From Henricia sp. BOLD:AAB3569 (taxonomy: Eukaryota; Echinodermata; Asteroidea; Spinulosida; Echinasteridae), in contig JBBELK010001486.1 of the NCBI GenBank assembly GCA_037783545.1, positions 35,556 to 99,555 of the forward strand: a stretch of DNA of 64,000 bases, in the 5' to 3' direction. Under the pieces are notes generated by a model. The model had not been told where the DNA came from and made no database searches. It worked only from the letters and a program-made list of their open reading frames with translations. Positions 35,961 through 49,022 of this stretch are shown here, piece by piece (the first letter of the stretch is position 1; every line of letters starts with the position of its first letter). Position numbers and translations under genes: made by a program.

Positions 35961-38900
35961 ACGAACTTCAAATTTTGCATGCCCTAAACTCTCTATATTG
36001 CGCACTTGTCATAAAAAATTGACAGACTTTTCGCCGGGGAGAAATAGCAGAGAGAATTTTCAAAGTTTAGAAAAAACTGGGTGAGGCTTCCTGACTGCTC
36101 TCGCGCAAACCGTGGCTGTCTGTACACACCTCTTTGGGGTACTCCTGAGTTTGTGCGCATGCTCAGTCTATTCGGACTGTCGTTAACGCACCGCAGTTTG
36201 GCTCGGCAATTTGGTCAAAGTGTGGTCCAAACGTCGGCAAATTTGGAGGTCGAAAATGTTCCGACGAACTTCAAGATTTTGCATGCCCTAAAACTCTCTA
36301 TATTGCGCACTTGTCATAAAAAATTGACAGACTTTCGCCGGGAATGAATGCAGAGAAATTTCAAAGTTTAGAAAAAAACTGGGTTGAGGCTTCCTGACTG
36401 CTCTCGCGCAAACCGTGGCTGTCTGTACACACTTCTCTTTGGGGTACTCCTGAGTTGTGCGCATGCTCAGTCATTCGGACTGTCGTTAACGCACCGCAGT
36501 TTGGCTCGGCAATTTGGTCAAAGTGTGGTCCAAACGTCGGCAAATTTGGAGGTCGAAAAATGTTCCGACGAACTTCAAATTTTGCATGCCCTAAACTCTC
36601 TATATTGCGCACTTGTCATAAAAAATTGACAGACTTTCGCCGGAAATGGCAGAGAAATTTCAAAGTTTAGAGAAAAAACTGGGTTGAGGCTTCCTGACTG
36701 CTCTCGCGCAAACCGTGGCTGTCTGTACACACCTCTTTGGGGTACTCCTGAGTTGTGCGCATGCTCAGTCATTCGGACTGTCGTTAACGCACCGCAGTTT
36801 GGCTCGGCAATTTTGGTCAAAGTGTTGGTCCAAACGTCGGCAAATTTGGAGGTCGAAAAATGTTCCGACGAACTTCAAAATTTTGCATGCCCTAAACTCT
36901 CTATATTGCGCACTTGTCATAAAAAATTGACAGACTTTCGCCGGGAAATGGCAGAGAAATTTCAAAGTTTAGAAAAAACTGGGTTGAGGCTTCCTGACTG
37001 CTCTCACGCAAACCGTGGCTGTCTGTACACACCTCTTTGGGGTACTCCTGAGTTTGTGCGCATGCCTCAGTCATTCGGACTGTCGTTAACGCACCGCAGT
37101 TTGGCTCGGCAATTTGGTCAAAGTGTGGTCCAAACGTCGGCAAATTTGGAGGTCGAAAAATTGTTCCGACGAACTTCAAATTTTGCATGCCCTAAACTCT
37201 CTATATTGCGACATTGTCATAAAAAATTGACAGACTTTCGCCGGGAAATGGCAGAGAAATTTCAAAGTTTAGAAAAAACTGGGTGAGGCTTCCTGACTGC
37301 TCTCACGCAAACCGTGGGCTGTCTGTACACACCTCTTTGGGGTACTCCTGAGTTGTGCGCATGCTCAGTCATTCGGACTGTCGTTAACGCACCGCAGTTT
37401 GGCTCGGCAATTTGGTCAAAGTGTGGTCCAAACGTCGGCAAATTTGGAGGTCGAAAAATGTTCCGACGAACTTCAAATTTTGCATGCCCTAAACTCTCTA
37501 TATTGCGCACTTGTCATAAAAAATTGACAGACTGTTCGCCGGGAAATGGCAGAGAAATTTCAAAGTTTAGAAAAAAACTGGGTTGAGGCTTCCTGACTGC
37601 TCTCGCGCAAACCGTGGCTGTCTGTTCACACCTCTTTGGGGTACTCCTGAGTTGTGCGCATGCTCAGTCATTCGGACTGTCGTTAACGCACCGCAGTTTG
37701 GCTCGGCAATTTGGTCAAAGTGTGGTCCAAACGTCGGCAAATTTGGAGGTCGAAAAATGTTCGACGAACTTCAAATTTTGCATGCCCTAAACTCTCTATA
37801 TTGCGCACTTGTCATAAAAAATTGACAGACTTTCGCCGGGAAATGGCAGAGAATTTCAAAGTTTAGAAAAAACTGTGTTGAGGCTTCCTGACTGCTCTCA
37901 CGCAAACCGTGGGCTGTCTGTACACACCTCTTTGGGGTACTCCTGAGTTGTGCGCATGCTCAGTCATTCGGACTGTCTGTTAACGCACCGCAGTTTGGCT
38001 CGGCAATTTGGTCAAGTGTGTGGTCCAAACGTCGGCAAATTTGGAGGTCGAAAAATCTTCCGACGAACTTCAAATTTTGCATGCCCTAAACTCTCTATAT
38101 TGCGCACTTGTCATAAAAAATTGACAGACTTTCGCCGGGAAATGGCAGAGAAATTTCAAAGTCTAGAAAAAAACTGGGTTGAGGCTTCCTGACTGCTCTC
38201 GCGCAAACCGTGGCTGTCTGTACACACCTCTTTGGGGTACTCCCTGAGTTGTGCGCATGCTCAGTCATTCGGACTGTCGTTTAACGCACCGCAGTTTGGC
38301 TCGGCAATTTGGTCAAAGTGTGGTCCAAACGTCGGCAATTTGGAGGTCGAAAAATGTTCCGACGAACTTCAAATTTTGCATGCCCTAAACTCTCTATATT
38401 GCGCACTTGTCATAAAAAATTGACAGACTTTCGCCGGGAAATGGCAGAGAAATTTCAAAGTTAGAAAAAACTGGGTTGAGGCTTCCTGACTGCTCTCGCG
38501 CAAACCGTGGCTGTCTGTACACACCTCTTTGGTGGTACTCCTGAGTTGTTGCGCTATGCTCAGTCATTCGGACTGTCGTTGACGCACCGCAGTTTTGGTC
38601 TCGGCAATTTGGTCAAAGTTGTGGTTCCAAACGTCGGCAAATTTGGAGGTTCGGAAAAATGTTCCGACGAACTTCAAATTTTGCATGCCCTAAACTCTCT
38701 ATATTGCGCACTTGTCATAAAAAATTGACAGACTTTCGCCGGGAAATGGCAGAGAAATTTCAAAGTTTAGAAAAAACTGGTGTTGAGGCTTCCTGACTGC
38801 TCTCACGCAAACCGTGGCTGTCTGTACACACCTCTTTGGGGTACTCCTGAGTTTGTGCGCATGCTCAGTCATTCGGACTGTCGTTAACGCACCGCAGTTT

Positions 38901-39589
38901 GGCTCGGCAATTTGGTCAAAGTGTGGTCCAAACGTCGGGCAAATTTTGGAGGTCGAAAAATGTTCGACGAACTTCAAATTTTGCATGCCTTAAACTCTCT
39001 ATATTGCGCACTTGTCATAAAAAATTGACAGACTTTCGCCGGGAAATGCAGAGAAATTTCAAAGTTTAGAAAGAACTGGGTTGAGGCTTCCTGACTGCTC
39101 TCAGCGCAAACGTGGCTGTCTGTACACACCTCTTTGGGGTACTCCTGAGTTGTGCGCATGCTCAGTCATTCGGACTGTCGTTAACGCACCGCAGTTTGGC
39201 TCGGCAATTTGGTCAAAGTGTGGTCCAAACGTCGGGGCAAATTTGGAGGTCGAAAAATCTTCCGACGAACTTCAAATTTTGCATGCCCTAAAACTCTCTA
39301 TATTGCGCACTTGTCATAAAAAAATGACAGACTTTCGCCGGAAATGGCAGAGAAATTCAAAGTCTAGAAAAAAAACTGGGTTGAGGCTTCCTGACTGCTC
39401 TCGCGCAAACCGTGGCTGTCTGTACACACCTCTTTGGGGTACTCCTGAGTTGTGCGCATGCTCAGTCATTCGGACTGTCGTTAACGCACCGCAGTTTGGT
39501 CGGCAATTTGGTCAAAGTGTGGTCCAAACGTCGGCAAATTTGGAGGTCGAAAAATGTTCTCGACGAACTTCAAATTTTGCATGCCCTAA

Positions 39590-39683
39590 CACTATGAGCA
39601 AAAACATGTACATGTTTCATTGGTAACCCCATTGTTAGTAACAATGGTGTGTGCCCAATTTCCATTGTTAGATGTTCATAGTG
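39590..39683 (+). mobile_element. 92-bp CACTA-ended MITE-like element, copy 1
   Basis: A non-coding insertion between two TAA triplets (39587-39589 and 39684-39686) where the empty monomer has one TAA (GCCCTAAACTC). It begins CACTATGAGCA and ends TGTTCATAGTG, imperfect terminal inverted repeats of 11 bp. Inside are a perfect hairpin, CCATTGTTA / G / TAACAATGG, and the palindrome ACATGTACATGT. CACTA ends with a 3-bp duplication suggest an EnSpm/CACTA-type non-autonomous element; a TAA duplication would also fit PIF/Harbinger. This copy is 94 bp because of small insertions. Confidence 0.8.
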
Positions 39684-40284
39684 TAAACTCTCTATATTGC
39701 GCACTTGTCATAACAAAATTGACAGACTTTCGCCGGGAAATGGCAGAGAAATTTCAAAGTTTAGAAAAAACTGGGTTGAGGCTTCCTGACTGCTCTCACG
39801 CAAACCGTGGCTGTCTGTACAACACCTCTTTGGGGTACTCCTGAGTTGTGCGCATGCTCAGTCATTCGGACTGTCGTTAACGCACCGCAGTTTGGCTCGG
39901 CAATTTGGTCAAAGTGTGGTCCAAACGTCGGCAAATTTGGAGGTCGAAAAATCTTCCGACGAACTTCAAATTTTGCATGCCCTAAACTCTCTATATTGCG
40001 CACTTGTCATAAAAAATTGACAGACTTTCGCCGGGAAATGGCAGAGAAATTTCAAAGTCTAGAAAAAACTGGGTTGAGGCTTCCTGACTGCTCTCGCGCA
40101 AACCGTGGCTCTCTGTTACACACCTCTTTGGGGTACTCCTGAGTTGTGCGCATGCTCAGTCATTCGGACTGTCGTTAACGCACGCAGTTTGGCTCGGCAA
40201 TTTGGTCAAAGTGTGGTCCAAACGTCGCAAATTTGTGAGGTCGAAAAATTGTTCCGGACGAACTTCAAATTTTGCATGCCCTAA

Positions 40285-40378
40285 CACTATGAGCAAAAAA
40301 CATGTACATGTTCATTGTAACCCCATTGTTAGTAACAATGGTGTGTGCCCAATTTCCATTGTTAGATGTTCATAAGTG
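40285..40378 (+). mobile_element. 92-bp CACTA-ended MITE-like element, copy 2
   Basis: Same ends, same internal hairpin and same monomer position as copy 1, flanked by TAA at 40282-40284 and 40379-40381. It has an extra A in the right end (CATAAGTG). Confidence 0.8.
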
Positions 40379-43377
40379 TAAACTCTCTATATTGCGCACT
40401 TGTCATAACAAAATTGACAGACTTTCGCCGGGAAATGGCAGAGAAATTTCAAAGTTTAGAAAAAAACTGGGTTTGAGGCTTCCTGACTGCTCTCACGCAA
40501 ACCGTGGCTGTCTGTACACACCTCTTTGGGTACTCCTGAGTTGTGCGCATGCTCAGTCATTCGGACTGTCGTTAACGCACCGCAGTTTGGCTCGGCAATT
40601 TGGTCAAAGTGTGGTCCAAGACGTCGGCAAATTTGGAGGTCGAAAATGTTCCGACGAACTTCAAATTTTGCATGCCCTAAACTCTCTATATTGCGCACTT
40701 GTCATAAAAAATTGACAGACTTTCGCCGGGAAATGGCAGAGTAAATTTTCAAAGTTAGAAAAACTGGGTTGAGGCTTCCTGACTGCTCTCACGCAAACCG
40801 TGGCTGTCTGTACACACCTCTTTGGGGTACTCCTGAGTTGTGCGCATTGCTCAGTCTCGGACTGTCGTTAAACGCACCGCAGTTTGGCTCGGCAATTTGG
40901 TCAAAGTGTGGTCCAAACGTCGGCAAATTTGGAGGTCGAAAAATGTTCCGACGAACTTCAAATTTGCATGCCCTAAACTCTCTATATTGCGCACTTGTCA
41001 TAAAAAATTGACAGACTTTCGCCGGGAAATGGCAGAGAAATTTCAAAGTTTAGAAAAAACTGGGTTGAGGCTTCCTGACTGCTCTCGCGCAAACCGTGGC
41101 TGTCTGTACACAACCTCTTTGGGGTACTCCTGAGTTGTGCGCATGCTCAGTTCATTCGGACTGTCGTTGACGCACGCGCAGTTTGGCTCGGGCAATTTGT
41201 TGGTCAAAGTGTGGTCCAAACGTCGGCAAATTTGGAGGTCGAAAAATGTTCCGACGAACTTCAAATTTTGCATGCCCTAAACTCTCTATATTGCGCACTT
41301 GTCATAAAAAATTGACAGACTTTCGCCGGGAAATGGCAGAGAAATTTCAAAGTTTTAGAAAAAACTGGGTTGAGGCTTCCTGACTGCTCTCACGCAAACC
41401 GTGGCTGTCTGTACACACCTCTTTGGGGTACTCCTGAGTTGTGCGCATGCTCAGTCATTCGGACTGTCGTTAACGCACCGCAGTTTGGCTCGGCAATTTG
41501 GTCAAAGTGTGGTCCAAACGTCGGCAAATTTGGAGGTCGAAAAAATCTTCCGACGAACTTCAAATTTTGCATGCCCTAAACTCTCTATATTGCGCACTGG
41601 TCATAAAAAATTGACAGACTTTCGCCGGGAAATGGCAGAGAAATTTCAAAGTCTAGAAAAAAACTGGGTTGAGGCTTTCCTGACTGCTCTCGCGCAAACC
41701 GTGGCTGTCTGTACACACCTCTTTGGGGTACTCACGAGTTGTGCGCATGCTCAGTCATTCGGACTGTCGTTAACGCACCGCAGTTTGGCTCGGCAATTTG
41801 GTCAAAGTGTGGTCCAAACGTCGGCAAATTTGGAGGTCGAAAAATGTTCCGACGAACTTCAAATTTTGCATGCCCTAAACTCTCTATATTGCGCACTTGT
41901 CATAAAAATTGACAGACTTTCGCCGGGAAATGGCAGAGAAATTTCAAAGTTTAGAAAAAACTGGGTTTGAGGCTTCCTGACTGCTCTCGCGCAAACCGTG
42001 GCTGTCTGTACACACCTCTTTGGGGGTACTCCTGAGTTGTGCGCATGCTCAGTCATTCGGACTGTCGTTGACGCACCGCAGTTTGCTCGGCAATTTGGTC
42101 AAAGTGTGGTCCCAAACGTCGGCAAATTTGGAGGTCGAAAAATGTTCCGACGAACTTCAAATTTTGCATGCCCTAAACTCTCTATATTGCGCACTTGTCA
42201 TAAAAAATTGACAGACTTTCGCCGGGAAATGGCAGAAAAATTTCAAAGTTAGAAAAAACTGGGTTGAGGCTTCCTGACTGCTCTCACGCAAACCGGTGGC
42301 TGTCTGTACACACCTCTTTGGGGTACTCCTGAGTTGTGCGCATGCTCAGTCATTCGGGACTGTCGTTAACGCACCGCAGTTTGGCTCGGCAATTTGGTCA
42401 AAGTGTGGTCCAAACGTCGGCAAATTTGGAGGTCGAAAAAATGTTCCGACGAACTTCAAATTTTGCATGCCTTAAACTCTCTATATTGCGCACTGTGTCA
42501 TAAAAAATTGACAGACTTTCGCCGGGAAATGGCAGAGAAATTTTCAAAGTTTAGAAAAAACTGGGTTGAGGCTTCCTGACTGCTCTCACGCAAACCGTGG
42601 CTGTCTGTACACACCTCTTTGGGGTACTCCTGAGTTGTGCGCATGCTCAGTCATTTCGGACTGTCGTTAACGCACCGCCAGTTTGGCTCGGCAATTTGGT
42701 CAAAGTGTGGTCCAAACGTCGGCAAATTTGGAGGTCGAAAAATGTTCCGACGAACTTCAAATTTTGCATGCCTAAACTCTCTATATTGCGCACTTGTCCA
42801 TAAAAAATTGACAGACTTTCGCCGGGAAATGGCAGAGAAATTTCAAAGTTTAGAAAGAACTGGGTTGAGGCTTCCTGACTGCTCTCACGCAAACCGTGGC
42901 TGTCTGTACACACCTCTTTGGGGTACTCCTGAGTTGTGCGCATGCTCAGTCCATTCGGACTGTCGTTAAACGCAACCGCAGTTTGGCTCGGCAATTTGGT
43001 CAAAGTGTGGTTCCAAACGTCGGCAAATTTGGAGGTCGAAAAATCTTCCGACGAACTTCAAATTTTGCATGCCCTAAACTCTCTATATTGCGCACTTGTC
43101 ATAAAAAATTGACAGACTTTCGCCGGGAAATGGCAGAGAAATTTCAAAGTCTAGAAAAAAACTGGGTTGAGGCTTCCTGACTGCTCTCGCGCAAACCGTG
43201 GCTTGTCTGTACACACCTCTTTGGGGTACTCCTGAGTGTGTGCGCATGCTCAGTCATTCGGACTGTCGTTAACGCACCGCAGTTTGGCTCGGCAATTTGG
43301 TCAAAGTGTGGTCCAAACGTCGGCAAATTTGGAGGTCGAAAAATGTTCCGACGAACTTCAAATTTTGCATGCCCTAA

Positions 43378-43470
43378 CACTATGAGCAGAAAACTATGTA
43401 CATGTTCATTGTAACCCATTGTTAGTAACAATGGTGTGTGCCCAATTTCCATTGTTAGATGTTCATAGTG
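43378..43470 (+). mobile_element. 92-bp CACTA-ended MITE-like element, copy 3
   Basis: Same element at the same monomer position, flanked by TAA (43375-43377 and 43471-43473). Small indels in the A-rich segment and in the GTAACCC region look like sequencing noise. Confidence 0.8.
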
Positions 43471-44373
43471 TAAACTCTCTATATTGCGCACTTGTCATAA
43501 CAAAATTGACAGACTTTCGCCGGGAAATGGCAGAGAAATTTCAAAGTTTAGAAAAAACTGGGTTGAGGCTTCCTGACTGCTCTCACGCAAACCGTGGCTG
43601 TCTGTACACAACCTCTTTGGGGTACTCCTGAGTTGTGCGCATGCTCAGTCATTCGGACTGTCGTTAACGCACCGCAGTTTGGCTCGGCAATTTGGTCAAA
43701 GTGTGGTCCAAACGTCGGCAAATTTGGGAGGTCGAAAAATGTTCCGACGAACTTCAAATTTTGCATGCCTTAAACTCTCTATATTGCGCACTTGTCATAA
43801 AAAATTGACAGACTTTCGCCGGGAAATGGCAGAGAAATTTCAAAGTTTAGAGAAAGAACTGGGTTGAGGCTTCCTGACTGCTCTCACGCAAACCGTGGCT
43901 GTCTGTACACACCTCTTTGGGGTACTCCTGAGTTGTGCGCATGCTCAGTCATTCGGACTGTCGTTAACGCACCGCAGTTTGGCTCGGCAATTTGGTTCAA
44001 AGTGTGGTCCAAACGTCGGCAAATTTGGAGGTCGAAAAATCTTCCGACGAACTTCAAATTTTGCATGCCCTAAACTCTCTATATTGCGCACTTGTCATAA
44101 AAAATTGACAGACTTTCGCCGGGAAATGGCAGAGAAATTTCAAAGTCTAGAAAAAAACTGGGTTGAGGCTTCCTGACTGCTCGTCGCGCAAACCGTGGCT
44201 GTCTGTACACACCTCTTTGGGGTACTCCTGAGTTGTGCGCGATGCTCAGTCATTCGGACTGTCGTTAACGCACCGCAGTTTGGCTCGGCAATTTGGTCAA
44301 AGTGTGGTCCAAACGTCGGCAAATTTGGAGGTCGAAAAATGTTCCGACGAACTTCAAATTTTGCATGCCCTAA

Positions 44374-44466
44374 CACTATGAGCAAAAAAAATGTACATGT
44401 TCATTGTAACCCCATTGTTAGTAACAATGGTGTGTGCCCAATTTCCATTGTTAGATGTTCATAGTG
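44374..44466 (+). mobile_element. 92-bp CACTA-ended MITE-like element, copy 4
   Basis: Same element at the same monomer position, flanked by TAA (44371-44373 and 44467-44469). It is the forward copy nearest the palindrome centre, about 1.77 kb from it by midpoint. It follows a doubly marked ATCTTCC/GTCTAG monomer, as all four forward copies do. Confidence 0.8.
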
Positions 44467-46161
44467 TAAACTCTCTATATTGCGCACTTGTCATAACAAA
44501 ATTGACAGACTTTCGCCGGGAAATGGCAGAGAAATTTTCAAAGTTTAGAAAAAACTGGGTTGAGGCTTCCTGACTGCTCTCACGCAAACCGTGGCTGTCT
44601 GTACACACCTCTTTGGGGTACTCCTGAGTTGTGCGCATGCTCAGTCATTCGGACTGTCGTTAACGCACCGCAGTTTGGCTCGGCAATTTGGTCAAAGTGT
44701 GGTCCAAACGTCGGCAAATTTGGAGGTCGAAAAATGTTCCGACGAACTTCAAATTTTGCATGCCCTAAACTCTCTATATTGCGCACTTGTCATAAAAAAT
44801 TGACAGACTTTCGCCGGGAAATGGCAGAGAAATTTCAAAGTTTAGAAAAAACTGGGTTGAGGCTTCCTGACTGCTCTCACGCAAACCGTGGCTGTCTGTA
44901 CACACGCTCTTTGGGGTACTCTGAGTTGTGCGCATGCTCAGTCATTCGGACTGTCGTTAACGCACCGCAGTTTGGCTCGCAATTTGGTCAAAGTGTGGTC
45001 CAAACGTCGGCAAATTTGGAGGTCGAAAAATGTTCCGACGAACTTCAAAATTTTGCATGCCCTAAAACTCTCTATATTGCGCACTTGTCATAAAAAATTG
45101 ACAGACTTTCGCCGGGAAATGGCAGAGAAATTTCAAAGTTTAGAAAAAACTGGGTTGAGGCTTCCTGACTGCTCTCGCGCAAACCGTGGCTGTCTGTACA
45201 CACCTCTTTGGGGTACTCCTGAGTTGTGCGCATGCTCAGTCATTCGGACTGTCGTTGACGCACCGCAGTTTGGCTCGGCAATTTGGTCAAAGTGTGGTCC
45301 AAACGTCGGCAAAGTTGGAGGTCGAAAAATGTTCCGACGAACTTCAAATTTTGCATGCCCTAAACTCTCTATATTGCGCACTTGTCATAAAAAATTGACA
45401 GACTTTCGCCGGGAAATGGCAGAGAAATTTCAAAGTTTAGAAAAAAACTGGGTTGAGGCTTCCTGACTGCTCTCACGCAAACCGTGGCTGTCTGTACACA
45501 CCTCTTTGGGGTACTCCTGAGTTGTGCGCATGCTCAGGTCATTCGGACTGGTCGTTAACGCACCGCAGTTTGGGCTCGGCAATTTGGTCAAAGTGTGGTC
45601 CAAGACGTCGGGCAAATTTGGAGGTCGAAAAATCTTCCGACGAACTTCAAATTTTGCATGCCCTAAACTCTCTATATTGCGCACTTGTCATAAAAAATTG
45701 ACTAGACTTTCGCCGGGAAATGGCAGAGAAATTTCAAAGTCTAGAAAAAACTGGGTTGAGGCTTCCTGACTGCTCTCGCGCAAACCGTGGCTGTCTGTAC
45801 ACACCTCTTTGGGGTACTCCTGAGTTGTGCGCATGCTCAGTCATTCGGACTGTCGTTTAACGCACCGCAGTTTGGCTCGGCAATTTGGTCAAAGTGTGGT
45901 CCAAACGTCGGCAAATTTGGAGGTCGAAAAATGTTCCGACGAACTTCAAATTTGTGCATGCCCTAAACTCTCTATATTTGCGCACTTGTCATAAAAAATT
46001 GACAGACTTTCGCCGGGAAATGGCAGAGAAATTTCAAAGTTTAGAAAAAACTGGGTTGAGGCTTTCTGACTGCTCTCGCGCAAAACCGTGGCTGTCTGTA
46101 CACACCTCTTTGGGGTACTCCTGAGTTGTGCGCCATGCTCAGTCATTCGGACTGTCGTTAA

Positions 46162-46218
46162 CGCACCGCAGTTTGGACTCGGCAATTTGGTCAAAGTGTG
46201 GTTCCAAACTGCGGTGCG
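46162..46218. other. Palindrome centre: hairpin junction where the array inverts
   Basis: Forward satellite ends and reverse-complement satellite begins here. CGCACCGCAGTTTGG (46162-46176) pairs perfectly with CCAAACTGCGGTGCG (46204-46218) around a 27-base loop. The loop is the normal forward continuation of the monomer (CTCGGCAATTTGGTCAAAG...) with two small insertions. In every monomer GTTTGG and CCAAAC lie 25 bases apart, so a 3' end at CCAAAC could fold onto GTTTGG and be extended back along its own strand. The junction therefore looks like snap-back priming rather than blunt end-to-end joining. Whether this happened in the cell or in the test tube cannot be told from the sequence. Confidence 0.9.
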
Positions 46219-47922
46219 TTAACGACAGTCCGAATGACTGAGCATGCGCACAACTCAGGGAGTACCCCAAAGGTGTGTGTACAGACAGCCACGGTTTGCG
46301 CGAGAGCAGTCAGAAGCCTCAAGCCAGTTTTTTCTAAACTTTGAAATTTCTCTGCCATTTCCGGCGAAGAGTCTGTCAATTTTTTATGACAAGTGCGCAA
46401 TATAGAGAGTTTAGGGCATGCAAAATTTGAAGTTCGTCGGAACATTTTTTCGACCTCCAAATTTGCCGACGTTTGGACCACACTGTTTGACCAAATTGCC
46501 GAGCCAAACTGCGGTGCGTTAACGACAGTCCGAATGAGCTGAGCATGCGCAGCAACTCAGGAGTACCCCAAAGAGGTGTGTACAGACAGCCACGGTTTGC
46601 GCCGAGAGCAGTCAGGAAGCCTCAACCCAGTTTTTTTCTAGACTTTTGAAATTTCTCTGCCATTTCCCGGCGAAGTCTGTCAATTTTTTAATGACAAGTG
46701 CGCAATATAGAGAGTTTAGGGCATGCAAAATTTGAAGTTCGTCGGAAGATTTTCGACCTCCTCAAATTTGCCGACGTTTGGACCACACTTTTGACCAAAT
46801 TGCCGAGCCAAAACTGCGGTGCGTTAACGACAGTCCGAATGACTGAGCATGCGCACAAACTCAGGAGTACCCCAAAGAGGTGTGTACAGACAGCTCACGG
46901 TTTGCGTGGAGAGCAGTCAGGAAGCCTCAACCCAGTTTTTTTCTAAACTTTGAAATTTCTCTGCCATTTCCCGGGCGAAAGTCTGTCAATTTTTTATGAC
47001 AAGTGCGGCAATATAGAGAGTTTAGGGCATGCAAAATTTGAAGTTCGTCGGAACATTTTTCGACCCTCCAAATTTGCCGACGTTTGGACCACACTTTGAC
47101 CAAATTGCCGAGCCAAACTGCGGTGGCGTCAACGACAGTCCGAATGACTGAGCATGCGCACAACTCAGGAGTACCCAAAGAGGTGTGTACAGACAGCCAC
47201 GGTTTGCGCGAGAGCAGTCAGGAAGCCTCAACCCAGTTTTTTTCTAAACTTTGAAATTTCTCTGCCATTTCCGGCGAAAGTCTGTCAATTTTTTATGACA
47301 AGTGCGCTATATAGAGAGTTTAGGGCATGCAAAATTTGAAGTTCGTCGGAACATTTTTCGACCTCCAAATTTGCCGACGTTTGGACCACACTTTGACCAA
47401 ATTGCCGAGCCAAACTGCGGTGCGTTAACGACAGTCCGAATGACTCTGAGCATTGCGCACAACTCAGGAGTACCCCAAAGAGGTGTGTACAGACAGCCAC
47501 GGTTTGCGTGAGAGCAGTCAGGAAGCCTCAACCCAGTTTTTTCTAAACTTTGAAATTTCTCTGCCATTTCCCGGCGAAAGTCTGTCAATTTTTATGACAA
47601 GTGCGCAATATAGAGAGTTTAGGGCATGCAAAATTTGAAGTTCGTCGGAACATTTTTCGACCTCCAAATTTGCCGACGTTTGGACCACACTTTGACCAAA
47701 TAGCCGAGCCAAACTGCGGATGCGTTAACGACAGTCCGAATGATCTGAGCATGCGCACAACTCAGGAGTACCCCAAAGAGGTGTGTACAGACAGCCACGG
47801 TTTGCGTGAAGAGCAGTCAGGAAGCCTCAACCCAGTTTTTTCTAAACTTTGAAATTTCTCTGCCATTTCCCGGCGAAAGTCTGTCAATTTTGTTATGACA
47901 AGTGCGCAATATAGAGAGTTTA

Positions 47923-48015
47923 CACTATGAACATCTAACAATGGAAATTGGGCACACACCATTGTTACTAACAATGGGTGTTACAATGAACATGTACATT
48001 TTTTTGCTCATAGTG
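47923..48015 (-). mobile_element. 92-bp CACTA-ended MITE-like element, copy 5
   Basis: Reverse-orientation copy flanked by TTA (47920-47922 and 48016-48018). It is the mirror partner of the copy at 44374; midpoints lie about 1.78 and 1.77 kb from the centre. Confidence 0.8.
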
Positions 48016-48929
48016 TTAGGGCATGCAAAATTTGAAGTTCGTCGGAACATTTTTCGACCTCCAAATTTGCCGACGTTTGGACCACACTTTGACCAAATTG
48101 CCGAGCCAAACTGCGGATGCGTTAACGACAGTCCGAATGAACTGAGCATGCGCACAACTCAGGAGTACCCCAAAGAGGTGTGTACAGACAGCCACGGTTT
48201 GCGCGAGAGCAGTCAGGAAGCCTCTACCCAGTTTTGTTTTCTAGACTTTGAAATTTCTCTGCAATTCCCGGCGAAAGTTCTGTCAATTTTTTATGACAAC
48301 TGTGCGATATAGAGAGTTTAGGGCAATGCAAAATTTGAAGTTCGTCGGAAGATTTTCGACCTCCAAATTTGCCGACGTTTGGACCACACTTTGACGCAAA
48401 GTTGCCGAGCCAACTGCGGTGCGTAAACGATCAGTCCGAATGACTGAGCATGCGCACAACTCAGGAGTACCCGCAAAGAGGTGTGTACAGACAGCCACGG
48501 TTTGCGTGAGAGGCAAGTCAGGAAGCCTCAACCCAGGTTCTTTCTAAACTTTGAAATTTCTCTGCCATTTCCCGGCGAAAGTCTGTCAATTTTTTATGAC
48601 AAGTGCGCAATATAGAGAGTTTAAGGCATGCAAAATTTGAAGTTCGTCGGAACATTTTTCGACCTCCAAATTTGCCGACGTTTGGACCACACTTTGACCA
48701 AAATTGCCGAGCCCAAACTGCGGTGCGTTAACGACAGTCCGAATGACTGAGCATGCGCACAGAACTCAGGAGTACCCCAAAGAGGTGTGTACAGACAGCC
48801 ACGGTTTGGCGTGAGAGCAGTCAGGAAGCCTGTCAACCCAGTTTTTTCTAAACTTTGAAATTTCTCTGCCATTTCCCGGCGAAAGTCTGTCAATTTTGTT
48901 ATGACAAAGTGCGCAATATAGAGAGTTTA

Positions 48930-49022
48930 CACTATGAACATCTAACAATGGAAATTGGGCACACACCATTGTTACTAACAATGGGGTTACAATGAACATG
49001 TACATGTTTTTTGCTCATAGTG
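48930..49022 (-). mobile_element. 92-bp CACTA-ended MITE-like element, copy 6
   Basis: Reverse-orientation copy preceded by TTA (48927-48929) and followed by TTTA. It mirrors the copy at 43378 (2.79 versus 2.77 kb from the centre). Confidence 0.8.

Larger units (their letters stand above)
28096..46203 (+). repeat. 297-bp satellite array, block C (forward, indel-rich)
   Basis: About 60 monomers continue the same satellite in the same orientation, but with frequent one- or two-base insertions and deletions scattered through otherwise invariant positions, many in homopolymers. Indels are denser at 28-36 kb than at 41-46 kb. Real variation is also visible: doubly marked monomers (ATCTTCC with GTCTAG), TTGACGC for TTAACGC, GCCTTAAAC for GCCCTAAAC, four 92-bp element insertions and three partial-deletion monomers. 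Block D repeats these marks in mirror order. Reading frames here are broken by the indels and none is a gene. Confidence 0.95.
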
